NCBI RefSeq assembly: GCF_031127905.1
Contig: NZ_JARXIC010000014.1
Span: 1 to 64,000 of the forward strand
DNA from: Thalassobacterium sedimentorum
GTDB taxonomy: Bacteria; Verrucomicrobiota; Verrucomicrobiia; Opitutales; Coraliomargaritaceae
Direction: 5' to 3'
Length of the DNA: 64,000 nt
Every line of letters starts with the position of its first letter. Position 1 is the stretch's first letter. A program made the position numbers and the translations under genes. The notes under the pieces were generated by a model. It saw only the letters and a program-made list of their open reading frames with translations. It was not told where the DNA came from and did not search any database. Positions 25,999-36,756 of this stretch are shown here, one piece after another.

Positions 25999-28900
25999 AT
26001 GAACGTTATGCAAAATACCAAGCTCAGTCAGTCTCAGTTGAATCAGTCGTCCCGCGGATTTGCATTGGTGATTGCACTCAGTTTGATGGCCTTTGTTTTA
26101 CTGTTGGCGATCTCGCTTACACAGTTGATCTCTGTCGAAACGCAGAGTGCAACAATCAGTAAGCAAACAAAGATCGCGCGGGCCAACGCTTTATTGGGCT
26201 TGCAAGTAGCTCTCGGTGAGCTCCAACGGAGTACGGGCGCAGATACACGTGTGACTGCAGAAGCCAGAATTCTAGACAGTGATCCGGACACAGAGATTGC
26301 GGACGATATACTTCATCCTCATTGGAATGGTGTTTGGAATGTCAACGAGATGACTGGGCAGCGCGAGTTGTTCACTTGGCTAGTGAGTGGAAATGAGAGC
26401 CTTTCAACTCAGGATACTGATTTTCTGTCTGCGGAGACGGCAGTCTTGTCAGAAGATGATTCAGTGGAATTGCTCGGCAGTGAGAGTGCCGGTAGTAGCG
26501 CTGAAACGGTTCGGGCGCAGAAGGTATCAGTTGATGCGGGGCATTATGCATACTGGGTATCTGGAGAACAGACAAAGGCTCTGTTGAATATTGGGAAAGA
26601 GGAACTGAGATCCTTGCCGGCGTTTCCCGAGACGATTACTCGCCAATTTCAGTTCGATCATTTGAATTTGACCAGCGATCCGTCTGACTCCACGACGATT
26701 CGCAAGTCGCAGAGCTTAGAGCAGGCTGCTTTGGCTCTGGGGCTCGACGATGATGTCTTGAAAGAATATTACTTTGATGTGACGACCCTTTCTCGAGGCT
26801 TGTTAACTGACGCACAGCAAGGGGGGCTTACGTTGGATTTGACAGCTCTCCTTTCAATGGATGATTTACCGTCGGGCTATGAAGTGAGCCGATTTATACC
26901 GGCTATAATACAATCGAAGCCGATAATTGGGCGACACAATCGCCGACATGGAACTATTTGAAGGCGTATTATGATTTACGTCTGGACGTCTTGGACGATG
27001 GCAAGATCACGCCGCAGACTGGCACGGCCCAGCGCCCAGGAATTGCGCCGGTGATTGCCATGTTTAAAATGGGCTTCGGAGGGGGCTTGAGCGAAGACAA
27101 TTATCTATTGGTGAATTTGTATCCGCAACTTATTTTGTATAATCCGTATAGTGTGACCTTAGAAGGGCGCGACTATACGCTCGTTCTTTTTGGTAATCAA
27201 ATGACGCGCTCTGAAGATTTAGAATCGGGCAGCAGTCCCGCGCGTGAATACCGCAGTATGCCGATTGCAGTCGGACACGAGGCGAGCCATAACCAAGTGC
27301 AAGATAACCCTCGCTATGAAATCGGGAAAGCCTTCGTCATTTCAGATGGCACGACAACGACCTCAGATGTGTCTATTCCGACGGATGCAGATCCTGCTTA
27401 TGTCAGCAAACCAGCGAGTGATCCTCCCGGCGCACCACGCTTTTTGGTTGAGTGTCCTGATATACCGCCGGGAGCTGCCGTGATTCTTTCGCTGTCGGCT
27501 CAAACTGACTTCGACCGTTACTCGATGGCAAATGTCTCGCTCAAACCAGGTTTTCGAGCTTATCCATTTACATGGAAGACGCTGATCCCTCTGCACGAAA
27601 ATACAGCAGATCCGAGCAATTTAGAGTATTTCTATTGGACATTATTTGATCCCGTGGATTATCCCGTCTACAGTGATGCTGCCTTGGTGGACGACGCCTC
27701 GGCTGCAGATGTGCTGCTTTCTCTCGCAGGCTCTTCAACTACCCGTGGGATCCAACGTGTGCTTTATCGCCGCGATGATCCTGATTTTGAGTCGCATGTT
27801 TTCCAGATGACTGGTCGCATTCCTTTTCGTAAGGACGAATATTCATATCCCACCTTCGATACCTATTACTATTACGGGAACCCTGTCAGCGACCCTGGGA
27901 TTGAATTCGGTTGGGCGGCTTACGCTTTTGCGCCCACGAGTGATTCCAATCGTATTCATGCCAGACCCTTTGTGCATTTCAACCCGCGTGCGAAGGACTT
28001 GGACCCCATCAATGTATCGAATAGTGACGGAGACAATCAGCACTATTTCTACAACATGTATGGAGGCGTGGGTTTTCCGACGCTCGATACTTATAGTAAT
28101 GACGAGATGGTTTATGTCGGAGGGGGCTACACGCCATCCGAAGGTGGGGTGAAGTCGTTTGTCTTATATGATCTACCACGTGACTCGATGGGGCTTTATT
28201 CTTTAGGGCAGCTTCAGCACATGCAGGTCAGTGAGCATTTTGATGAGCCGGGGTATGCGATTGGGAATTCGTGGGCGTCGCCTCACATTCCGCGCGATCA
28301 ATATTACGTTGCGGGTGATGGTGTGACCACACAGGAGAGTCTTTCCGCGGGGGACTATATTGGAGATCTTGATTACAGCTGTGTCGATCTCTCCTATTTG
28401 TTAAATAAAGCGCTTTGGGATCGCAGCTTCTTTTCGACGATTCAGAATGTAGGTCTGAGTGGTAATAACGATTTTCATCAACCGGCAAACCCTCGCTATG
28501 CGTTTAATACAGAATTTACCGATGAAACTTTTTCGGATCCGGAAGCGAATGCTGCATCGCTCTATGTCGAAGGTGCTTTCAATGTGAATTCGGTTTCCGT
28601 AAATGCTTGGCTTGCCTTGTTGTCGGGACTTCACGGTAGCAATCCCGATTCGGTGTCCGGCACACCGCTGAATTATCCGTTTTTCCGGCTGATTGAGGCA
28701 CAAAGTGACGCCTCTGATGTGTGGGCAGGCTTCGAGAACTGACGGTCGATCAAATCCAGGAACTCGCTGAAAATATCGTCGCCGAAATCAAAGCGAGAGG
28801 GCCGTTTCTTTCGCTTGCGGACTTTGTGAATCGTAGCCTTATCAGCGAGGATGAGGATGCGGATGCGGATGGTCACGGTCTGATGGGGGCGCTGCAAGCT

Positions 28901-29307
28901 GCGATTGAGCAGAGTGACATCAATAACGCTGTCGATGGCGAAGCAGTGACGACGGCGAATTCTGTGCCCTTTGACGTGCCGGAGCACGCTACAGGGAAAA
29001 CGTCCGATGGGATCGCGGGTTATCTGACACAAGCAGACATTTTGACTGCGATCGGTCCTCGCATGACGGTTCGTGATGATACCTTTACGATTCGATCCTA
29101 CGGCGATTCGCTCCACCCGGTTACTGGAGAAGGCGTGGGGCAAGCTTGGTGTGAAGCAGTGGTTCAGCGCTTACCTGAGTATGTTGAGGCTAATGAAAAT
29201 GATCCGGAAGATTCCCCGGCACTTTAAGCTCCGGCTCCGTCAATCAGCTCATGGGGCGACGCTACGAAATTGTGTCTCTGCGCTGGCTGGACCCCAATGA
29301 AATTTAA
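25999..29307 (+). pseudogene. Verru_Chthon cassette protein A-like (PilX-like) gene with three frameshifts
   Basis: About 1,100 codons if repaired. The N-terminus has a basic stretch and a pseudopilin-like membrane helix (RGFALVIALSLMAFVLLLAISL), then a long extracellular domain, as in large verrucomicrobial Verru_Chthon A / PilX-like proteins. The frame breaks at about 26880-26890 (continuing as SEPIYTGYNTIEADNW in another frame), at about 28731-28736 (one base missing, then RELTVDQIQELAENIVAEI) and at about 29222 (then GSVNQLMGRRYEIVSLRW to the TAA at 29307). Protein similarity is continuous across each break, so these are single-base changes and not rearrangements: either true decay or sequencing errors. 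Confidence 0.65.
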
Positions 29308-29310
29308 ATC

Positions 29311-30084
29311 ATGATCTATCTACGCTCTTTATGTCTCTTTTTGTTTTCACTGCTGCTCGTGGAGCAAGCGCATGCGCAAAGCACTCCCGAATTGAGCAAC
29401 ATAAAGTTTCGTATACTCGCGTGGAATACGACGGTCGGTGAAGTGTATATTCATTCAGCTGGTTCCTATGAATTACTGCAGGCGATGCCGAATCAGGTGT
29501 CCCATGAGTTTAGCTATACGGGCCCGGCTCCCTTGCAACTGTATCGAAAAGCAATCGGGCCTGAGGGTGTTATGAATTACCAGCCCTACGCCACGTTGAA
29601 AATACATCCGAACCATAGTCGCTATCTGTTGGTGCTCTATGCAGATGCTAAAGAGACAGATTTGCGTAAGGGCTTCCTCTATCCCTATGATTATACGCGC
29701 TCGAATACGAGTCCGTTGGTTCTGTATAATATGACAGATTTTGCGGTGAAAGCCCAGCTCGGTGAGGAGATTATCGAGCTCGCTTCGACTCGAAATGTCG
29801 CGGTGGATCCGGATGATTTGGATGAATCTTCAAATAATTATGCTTTGCGTTGTAAGCTGGCAAGTAACGAGGGCGGTCAGTGGAGGTTAATCTATAATGA
29901 TTACATTCATATCCCGAATCGGGCTCGTGTGTTCTTTTTCTTTAAACAAAAGCAGCAGGGGAATTCAAAACGCATACAGATTGAAACTAAAAAAATCGTG
30001 GACTACCGTTTAAGCGAAGCGACGCGTAAAGCGAGTAGTGAGAATTTCGATGTAAAAGAGAAGGTTGAGATTAAGCCCTATTAA
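29311..30084 (+). CDS. Secreted protein, companion of the Verru_Chthon-like gene
   Basis: 257 residues, ATG four bases after the preceding gene ends, so probably one operon. Signal peptide 1-23 (ending AHAQS). The rest is beta-rich (IKFRILAWNTTVGEVYIHSAG, PLQLYRKAIGPEGVMNYQPYATL) without a family I recognise. The C-terminus is basic and lacks a sorting signal. Location in the cell is presumably periplasmic. Confidence 0.55.
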   Translation: MIYLRSLCLFLFSLLLVEQAHAQSTPELSNIKFRILAWNTTVGEVYIHSAGSYELLQAMPNQVSHEFSYTGPAPLQLYRKAIGPEGVMNYQPYATLKIHPNHSRYLLVLYADAKETDLRKGFLYPYDYTRSNTSPLVLYNMTDFAVKAQLGEEIIELASTRNVAVDPDDLDESSNNYALRCKLASNEGGQWRLIYNDYIHIPNRARVFFFFKQKQQGNSKRIQIETKKIVDYRLSEATRKASSENFDVKEKVEIKPY

Positions 30085-30251
30085 TTGAATTTTGAGGCAG
30101 TATTCCGTGATGACTTCGTAGGATTTTGGGGGTCCATTGATATTGCCTCCACTCATTTCGGCTTCGCCTCCACGGTTGATGGTATGGTGATCGTTAGTTT
30201 GAGTTTTTGCCTAGCTATATATGAAGGTGAGGTCGTGGTTACTGATGCTTG

Positions 30252-31094
30252 CTAGGGAAACTGTGTAATTCCTCGTTTGATCCGGTATTGGCGCGGGGTG
30301 GTTTTGTAGTGTGTTTTGAAGAGTTTGTAGAAGTGGCCGAGGTTTTCGAAGCCGCATTCGTGGGCGATTTCCAGGATTTCCTTTTGCGAGGTTTCCAGCT
30401 GCATGGAGGCCCAGTTTAGACGGGCGTGATTAACGATCTCGCGTGGGGTGGTATTCAGTAAACGTCTACAGTCACGACTGACGTGTTCGTGGCTGCGCCC
30501 GGCAATACGGACAAACTCGGGCACGCCACCCACGAAATTGGGCCAGGTTTCGATGCGGCGTAGCGCGTGGGTGAGCCACTCTGGAGTGGTTGCGGAGGCG
30601 GACGTCTCTCGGTCGCGATTGTCGAGTAGGGCCAAGACGCCCAGCAAGAATGCGGCGGCATTGGTGCTGTTCCAACGGCCAGCAGCGAGATCGTTGCCCA
30701 TTTGCCGCAAGCGCTCGCGGTCGTCGCTGCTGAGCTGGTATTCTCGCTTTTCGATGTCGAGGTGGTCAAAGAAGCAGACTTGGTCTATAAAGAATTCGCG
30801 GCGGATTTTTTCCCATAGCGAAGACGGGAAGGCGAAGTTAATCAAGCCGACTTGGTCGCTGGGGTTCCATGCTGAAAAACCATGTGAATCGTCGGCACGG
30901 ATTAACGCAAAATAGCCGCTTTCCATCAGTCGCCGTTCGCCGTTTAGTAGGTGGCATCCACGTCCTCTCTCAATCCAGAAGAATTCATGGTAGTCCTGAC
31001 TATGCACGAGGGGCGAGGGGACATAGCTATAGTTATAAGCTTCATAGGTGCATGCGTAAGCTTTGGGCCAGTCCGTGGTTGAAATATTAAACAT
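30252..31094 (-). CDS. AraC-family transcriptional regulator
   Basis: 280 residues from ATG 31094. Sensor domain with HSQDYHEFFWIERGRGCHLLNG (residues 32-55) and YFALIRADDSHGF; C-terminal helix-turn-helix pair, the second being ILEIAHECGFENLGHFYKLFK. Divergent from the GH38 gene (start 31172) with 77 bases between them, so it most likely controls that gene. Confidence 0.87.
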   Translation of the reverse strand: MFNISTTDWPKAYACTYEAYNYSYVPSPLVHSQDYHEFFWIERGRGCHLLNGERRLMESGYFALIRADDSHGFSAWNPSDQVGLINFAFPSSLWEKIRREFFIDQVCFFDHLDIEKREYQLSSDDRERLRQMGNDLAAGRWNSTNAAAFLLGVLALLDNRDRETSASATTPEWLTHALRRIETWPNFVGGVPEFVRIAGRSHEHVSRDCRRLLNTTPREIVNHARLNWASMQLETSQKEILEIAHECGFENLGHFYKLFKTHYKTTPRQYRIKRGITQFP

Positions 31095-31171
31095 CAAGTA
31101 AGCGTAATAAATTGTTTTTAGAGCGCAAGACCTGAGCTCTGCTCATATGCTATACTGCTTAAAATAATATT

Positions 31172-34100
31172 ATGCTTCCAAATCATCATCTTCCCCAACT
31201 CTCTGCTAGTCGTATTGAATCAGTAGTTATGCGTCTTAACGCTGCTGTCTGGATAAACCGTCAACTCGTCGAGGTCGAAGCCTCGCGTCCTCAGGCTCAG
31301 CAGCTTTCGTTGGCTGAGGGGCAGCAATTGAAGCGCAGTAAGGTGAAGGCCTGCTCTTTCTGGGGGAAGCTCTTTGATCAACGTTGGTGCCGGGTGACTC
31401 TTCCGGAGGCAGTGGACGAAAATACTTGGTTAGAGTGGCTGGATCAAGGCGAAGCTACGCTTTATATCGATGATAAGGCGTATTTTGGTTTTAATGTGGC
31501 GCATCGACGTTGCCGTCTGCCGGAAGGTACGAAAGTCGTGTGGCTACAGTCGAGTTGCATCCAAAGTGCGATCTGGCATCCGGAAGCCAATGGTATGGAT
31601 GCGGCAGGTAGTTATTTTGAGGGTGCCTTTGTCGTTAGGCGTGACGACGTCGCTTGGAATGCTTATCATGACCTGAAGTGTCTCTTTGATCTGGCGATGG
31701 ATCAGCGTCATCGCGAAAATCCGCAGGTGCCTACAACCTTGAATTGTGCAGGCTTACAGGCTCCGGTTGATAAATATACGCCAGTTTATCGTCGGATGTT
31801 GCGTGGGATGGAGGATGCGGCCAATGCGCTCGATCAAAAGGGAATCCAAGCGATGCGTCGCAGCTTGGCTAAGCTCTATCAGGAGTTGAAGATGGACAAG
31901 ACTTTCTCTAAGTGCATTTTGACCGGGCATGCCCACCTGGATCTCGTGTGGATTTGGCCGGAGCGGATGGGCGAACTCAAGGCGGTCAATATTTTCGCGA
32001 CGGTGGATCGCTTGATGGAGGAGTATCCCGAGTATCGTTTTGCCTACAGTCAGCCAGCCAGTTATGAGGCGGTGGCAAAGCGTGAGCCGGAGTTGTTTGA
32101 TCGTGTGAAGGGACGCATTGAATCTGGCAAATGGCAAGCCACGGGCGCCATGTATGTAGAATCGGATACGATGATCGCCTGTGGTGAGGCTTTGGCCCGC
32201 AGTTTTACACTTGGTCAAAAAGGCTTTGAGGCGATCAACGGAGCCTTGTCGAAGCTCACCTGGCTGCCGGATGTCTTTGGTTACTCGGCTTGTCTACCGC
32301 AGATCATGAAGCAAACCGGTGTGGAGTATTTCTTCACCACCAAGATGACCTGGAATGCGATCAACCGTTTTCCCTATAGCAGCTTCATCTGGCGTGGGAA
32401 TGACGGCTCTGAGATTCTGGCGCATGTGACGCAGGATTCCGGCTACGTGACTCACATGGAGATTGATAACATCAAAGCTCCGATGCATGCCAATCAGCAG
32501 GCTGATGTACATGAGGAGTATCTACTGCCCACCGGCTACGGTGATGGTGGAGGTGGCCCGACAGATGGCATGCTAGAGCGTGCACGTCGACTGGGTTCCT
32601 TGCCTGGTATGCCGGAGATTGAATGGGATCAACCGGAGTCTTTCTTCGAGCGCTTGAACACAGTACGTAATGCGTTACCAGTGCACCAGGGCGAATGCTA
32701 CCTAGAGTTTCACCGTGGCACATTCACGACTCATGGTAATTTAAAGGCTAGTTTCCGTGGTTTGGAGCGTGCGATGCAGGTGGCTGAGGCGGTGGCTGCG
32801 GCCACGAGTAAAACCTGGAACATGGAAGATTCCTGGAAGCGTCTGGTGTTTGCTCAGTTCCATGATTACATTCCTGGCAGTTCCGTCTGGGATGTGTATA
32901 TGGAAGACTTGCCAGTGCTGGACCGTCATGCGGCCACTCAGTTGGACGAAGCGAAGAAAGCTTTAGCCGGCAAGGGAGAGGACTGTTTGTTCAATCCACA
33001 CGCCGTGGAAGTCTCGAAGTGGATCGATGGTCTGGACGCGTCGGCCTATGTCAGCTTGCCACCTTTAAGTGGTTCGTCCATCGAGTCCGTCATTCAAGAT
33101 GTGCCGGAGTCAGTCGAAGTGAAGGGGCGCAAGGTATCGAATGGTCTGGCCGAGTTTCGGGTCAATGCCTCTGGTTGGATCGATCAATTGAGCTGGGAAG
33201 GCGTCGAGGTGCCGCTTTCCGGTCCTGCGGGGCAACTGATGTTGTATCCCGATCATGCGGCGAATTTTGAAGCTTGGGATATCGACCGTCATGTCTTGAG
33301 TATTGGTGAGGTCTGTAAGGCGAAAGCGACGCTCACTTGCGTGGAAGAGGGCGCACATCGGGCTGGTATCGCTGTGACACGTAAGATTGGTGAGTTCAGT
33401 GAGGCGACAGTTACTTTTATGCTAGAAGCTGGAAGTCCCTTGGTGCAGGTCACCGTCGATCTCGACTGGCAGGAGCCTGAGTCTTTACTTAAGCTGATTT
33501 TTCCAACAAAATACGCTGCGACCAATGCGCGCTTTGGCATTCCTTATGGCAGTGTCTTGCGCAAGCAGGTGCCGGACGGCTTGCAGGCCGAAGCGCAATG
33601 GGAAGTGCCTTTTAGTCGCTATCTCGCAGTGTTTGACGAAGGTGAGCGTGAGGGGCTTTTCCTTGCAACCGAAGATAAGTACGGCGCCACTGTGCGTGAA
33701 GGTTCGGTTGGTTTAAGCTTAGTGCGCAGTCCACGTGTGACTGGCTATGACGCGCATAATTTCGCATGGCCACCGCATTTGACCCGTTTGAAGATTGATT
33801 CGCCTTACAGTGATATCGGTCAGCATCAGATCAAGTTAGCTATTGGCCGCTATGACGCCGAACTACCACGCGAGCGTCAGCCTGCATCAGTTGCGGAAAC
33901 GCTATTTACCGATCCAATTGCTTACACTGGCAAAGCCATCGCGCCTGTCATTGAATCGATCTCAGGCTGCGAAACACTGGTGCCGCATTGGGTTAAGCCA
34001 ACAGATTCAGGCTATGTGCTCCGCTTGCACGAAGTTGCTGGACGTCGCGGTTTAGTGGAGCTAAAGCTGCAACAGGGCTGGAGCGCGGCACGCACCGATA

Positions 34101-34186
34101 TCGGCGAATCTATGTCAACTCCTCTATCAGGTAAGCTAGCCTTTTCCCCTTATGAAGTCGTCAGTGTCTTGATTCAAAAAATATAG
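31172..34186 (+). CDS. GH38 alpha-mannosidase
   Basis: 1,004 residues, no signal peptide, hence cytoplasmic. N-terminal beta domain (1-245), then the GH38 barrel: GHAHLDLVWIWP with zinc ligands His255 and Asp257, YRFAYSQP, WQATGAMYVESD and WLPDVFGYSACLPQIM with the nucleophile Asp367; later a HDYIPGSSVWDVY helix and the C-terminal beta domains. Length fits the bacterial family. It hydrolyses terminal alpha-mannosides. It stands alone between its AraC regulator and a strong inverted repeat at 34217-34250. Confidence 0.9.
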   Translation: MLPNHHLPQLSASRIESVVMRLNAAVWINRQLVEVEASRPQAQQLSLAEGQQLKRSKVKACSFWGKLFDQRWCRVTLPEAVDENTWLEWLDQGEATLYIDDKAYFGFNVAHRRCRLPEGTKVVWLQSSCIQSAIWHPEANGMDAAGSYFEGAFVVRRDDVAWNAYHDLKCLFDLAMDQRHRENPQVPTTLNCAGLQAPVDKYTPVYRRMLRGMEDAANALDQKGIQAMRRSLAKLYQELKMDKTFSKCILTGHAHLDLVWIWPERMGELKAVNIFATVDRLMEEYPEYRFAYSQPASYEAVAKREPELFDRVKGRIESGKWQATGAMYVESDTMIACGEALARSFTLGQKGFEAINGALSKLTWLPDVFGYSACLPQIMKQTGVEYFFTTKMTWNAINRFPYSSFIWRGNDGSEILAHVTQDSGYVTHMEIDNIKAPMHANQQADVHEEYLLPTGYGDGGGGPTDGMLERARRLGSLPGMPEIEWDQPESFFERLNTVRNALPVHQGECYLEFHRGTFTTHGNLKASFRGLERAMQVAEAVAAATSKTWNMEDSWKRLVFAQFHDYIPGSSVWDVYMEDLPVLDRHAATQLDEAKKALAGKGEDCLFNPHAVEVSKWIDGLDASAYVSLPPLSGSSIESVIQDVPESVEVKGRKVSNGLAEFRVNASGWIDQLSWEGVEVPLSGPAGQLMLYPDHAANFEAWDIDRHVLSIGEVCKAKATLTCVEEGAHRAGIAVTRKIGEFSEATVTFMLEAGSPLVQVTVDLDWQEPESLLKLIFPTKYAATNARFGIPYGSVLRKQVPDGLQAEAQWEVPFSRYLAVFDEGEREGLFLATEDKYGATVREGSVGLSLVRSPRVTGYDAHNFAWPPHLTRLKIDSPYSDIGQHQIKLAIGRYDAELPRERQPASVAETLFTDPIAYTGKAIAPVIESISGCETLVPHWVKPTDSGYVLRLHEVAGRRGLVELKLQQGWSAARTDIGESMSTPLSGKLAFSPYEVVSVLIQKI

Positions 34187-34216
34187 ACAACCGCGATCTG
34201 ATTCGGCGGGGAATTT

Positions 34217-34250
34217 AGTGAATGGTATCATTTATGTGATACCATTCACT
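34217..34250. terminator. Perfect 14-bp inverted repeat between convergent genes
   Basis: AGTGAATGGTATCA, loop TTTATG, then TGATACCATTCACT. It lies midway in the 168-bp gap between the ends of the GH38 gene (plus) and the GH31 gene (minus). Position suggests a bidirectional terminator or RNA-end stabiliser. The AT content is unusual for an intrinsic terminator and no long U-run follows. Confidence 0.55.
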
Positions 34251-34354
34251 GATAGAGGTGTCAGTTCGATTTCATAAATTCGACGATGAATCTTATTTGA
34301 GCTATTGAAGGAGAGATTGTGGGAGATAGATAATTCTATGCTCGAAGTAGGAGT

Positions 34355-36703
34355 CTAGATTACGATGCGTTTTACAGGAATTGTTGCTCCTGCTAGTCTG
34401 AGCGTGTCATCTTTGGGATGGACTATTCGGCCGTTTATTGTGACGGAACTGAAGGCGTCGAGTAAGAGGAAGTGTGGTTGGATCAAGCCGTAGTGTTCGA
34501 TGGTACATTTGGATTCGATAAGGAGGGTATCGCCATCGTGGAGAATCGTGACACTCAATCTAGAAAACACACCGCTATTCACTTTAAGCGTTTCGCCGTC
34601 ATCTGCTTGATAATGTGAGGTGTAGCTACCCGTAGTCGATTTGTTGGCGACGACGAGCATATCAAGCTCTTTGAGATCGATGCGGTTGTCGCTCGGATCT
34701 GTGCGGCGTAACGGTAGTATTGATGCTTCCTTTAAAAAAAATGGGCTGTGTGTTTCGCTTCGGGCGACTTCAACCGTTTGGTTACCTGCAATCCATTTTC
34801 CTGTTTCGAGTTCGAACCATGCTTGTTGCCCTGGCAGTGGCACGTTTCGCTTCAGGCTGTCGGCGTCGAGGAATGGCGCTTGTAGAATGGACGGCCCAAC
34901 GAGGAAGGCATCGTCGATGTAATCGAGCTCCAGTGCTTCAGAGTTTTCAAAATCGTAAAAAAGAGGACGCATGATGGCAGAGCCTTGTTCTGCTTGAGCC
35001 ACAAACAAATTGTAAAGGTAGGGCATCAATCGGTAGCGCAGCTTTATAAAATTGCGGCAGACGGCTAGTGTTGATTCATCAAATGCCCAAGGCTCCTGCT
35101 GGACACTATTCAGCATCGAATGATTTCGGCAGAAGGGGGATAAACAGGCACTTTTCATCCAATCGCGGAGCAGACGTGCGTTGGTATTTTCGGCAAATCC
35201 GCCGATGTCTCCGCCGTTGAATGGAATCCCGCTGAGTGCTAAGTTGAGCTGCGTCGCAATGGAGCTGCGTAAGTAATGATAGTTGGATACATTGTCGCCG
35301 GTCCAAACGGCAGCGTATTTTCCGCCTCCGATAAAGCTGGATCTAGAAATGAGGAAAATGCGGCGATTGGGGTGGGCAGCTTCGAAGCCTGCCCGAGTTG
35401 CGCGAGCCATTCCCATTCCGTATTGATTGTGGAAAGTTTCGTGGCCATTTATCCCCTCTGGGCCAAAGCGCATGTCGTAAGGGGTTGAGTTGCCGACGGA
35501 GGGGTCGTTCATATCTAACCAAGCGCCTACGATTCCCTGTTTGGCGAAGGCTTCCACTTGCTCTGCCCACCATTGGCGAGCGCGTTCTTGAGAAAAATCG
35601 GGAAACGCGGTGAGACCAGGCCAAACAAGTCCGATGAATTCAGAGCCTTCGGGGTTTTTACAAAAAATATCCGCGGCCTGTCCGGACTGATAGATCGTAT
35701 AATCAGGATCTACTTTGACCCCAGGGTCGATGATGGGAACGACGGGGTGCCCCTTCTTTAACATGGATTGAAATGTTTCGCTGGGGGTTGGGATTTTATC
35801 CGGATCCGTTGTGAACACTCGAAATTCATCCATGTAGCCGATGTCAAACCAAAGCCCATCGACGGGGAAATCATGTTGTGCAAATTTTTCGTCTAAATCG
35901 AGTAGATGTTCGGTTGTCTCATAGCCCCATCGGCACTGCTGGTAGCCTAGCGCCCATAGCGGTGGGAGTGGGGTGGTGCCGACTAGTTGTTGGAAGTTCT
36001 GTGTGAGCTCGGCGAGGGTGTCGGCGGCCAGTAGAAAGAGGTCGGGTTGGCCACTTTCGGATCCGATGATAATGGCTTCTTCGTCGTCGGTTCTTATGCT
36101 GCTAAATCCTTCGATATCTACTGTTGCTGCGATTGAAGCATAGGCTGCTTCCGCATTATTTAAGAGTAGTCCAATCCAAGTCGTTTCGGTCTTAACTATG
36201 ATGTAGGGGATGGAAACGTAGTAAGGGTCAGGTGTGCCTTTGTGAATGTGTGTTATTGGGAAATCGGCGAAGGCATCGGTATTCCAGAATTTGGTGCGAA
36301 CACCTGTGTATTCTAGCCCGATCATTTTTGAACCAGCCCCGTAGTAGCGGTTCTTTGAATGATGGCGAAAGCGCAACATGGAAGCTTTTCCGTTTTTGCC
36401 GAAGGAACGCCTTGGGAATGAATCGAACAATATCGTTCCTTGCTTTGATCGCAGTTGTAGACTGGCGTCTTCATTGATCTGAAGTTGATAGTTGTTGTCG
36501 CTAGTATTTTCTTTTAGATTGAATTCAGCCTGAGAGGAATTATTATTCCAATCACCACCATTCAGAGTGAGCCGAAAGATATTATTTCCGTATTCTTTGA
36601 TGATGAGTGGTCGGTTCTCTTTCGCGAACGACACGCCTAGTTCTGCTGAATAGGTGGAAGCGAAACTGAAGTTCTGGCTGAATGGATATTTATTGAAATA
36701 CAT
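34355..36703 (-). CDS. GH31 alpha-glycosidase
   Basis: 782 residues, no signal peptide. N-terminal beta domain, catalytic barrel from about residue 245 (LPPLWALGYQQCRWGY), VDGLWFDIGYMD, nucleophile Asp397 in AWLDMNDPS and acid/base Asp470 in VWTGDN; C-terminal beta domains. Family 31 enzymes are alpha-glucosidases, alpha-xylosidases or related. Last gene of the minus-strand glycosidase operon, 53 bases after the GH63-like gene. Cytoplasmic processing of oligosaccharides is likely. Confidence 0.9.
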   Translation of the reverse strand: MYFNKYPFSQNFSFASTYSAELGVSFAKENRPLIIKEYGNNIFRLTLNGGDWNNNSSQAEFNLKENTSDNNYQLQINEDASLQLRSKQGTILFDSFPRRSFGKNGKASMLRFRHHSKNRYYGAGSKMIGLEYTGVRTKFWNTDAFADFPITHIHKGTPDPYYVSIPYIIVKTETTWIGLLLNNAEAAYASIAATVDIEGFSSIRTDDEEAIIIGSESGQPDLFLLAADTLAELTQNFQQLVGTTPLPPLWALGYQQCRWGYETTEHLLDLDEKFAQHDFPVDGLWFDIGYMDEFRVFTTDPDKIPTPSETFQSMLKKGHPVVPIIDPGVKVDPDYTIYQSGQAADIFCKNPEGSEFIGLVWPGLTAFPDFSQERARQWWAEQVEAFAKQGIVGAWLDMNDPSVGNSTPYDMRFGPEGINGHETFHNQYGMGMARATRAGFEAAHPNRRIFLISRSSFIGGGKYAAVWTGDNVSNYHYLRSSIATQLNLALSGIPFNGGDIGGFAENTNARLLRDWMKSACLSPFCRNHSMLNSVQQEPWAFDESTLAVCRNFIKLRYRLMPYLYNLFVAQAEQGSAIMRPLFYDFENSEALELDYIDDAFLVGPSILQAPFLDADSLKRNVPLPGQQAWFELETGKWIAGNQTVEVARSETHSPFFLKEASILPLRRTDPSDNRIDLKELDMLVVANKSTTGSYTSHYQADDGETLKVNSGVFSRLSVTILHDGDTLLIESKCTIEHYGLIQPHFLLLDAFSSVTINGRIVHPKDDTLRLAGATIPVKRIVI

Positions 36704-36756
36704 AAGGCGCTAAAGACCCGTTCAGTCAGTTGTTGAAGCGGGACGTGCTGGAATGT

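Noticed and set aside
26958-28742. Independent gene starting at 26958
   Set aside because: The similarity begins about 70 bases upstream without a start codon; it is the middle part of the frameshifted gene 25999-29307.
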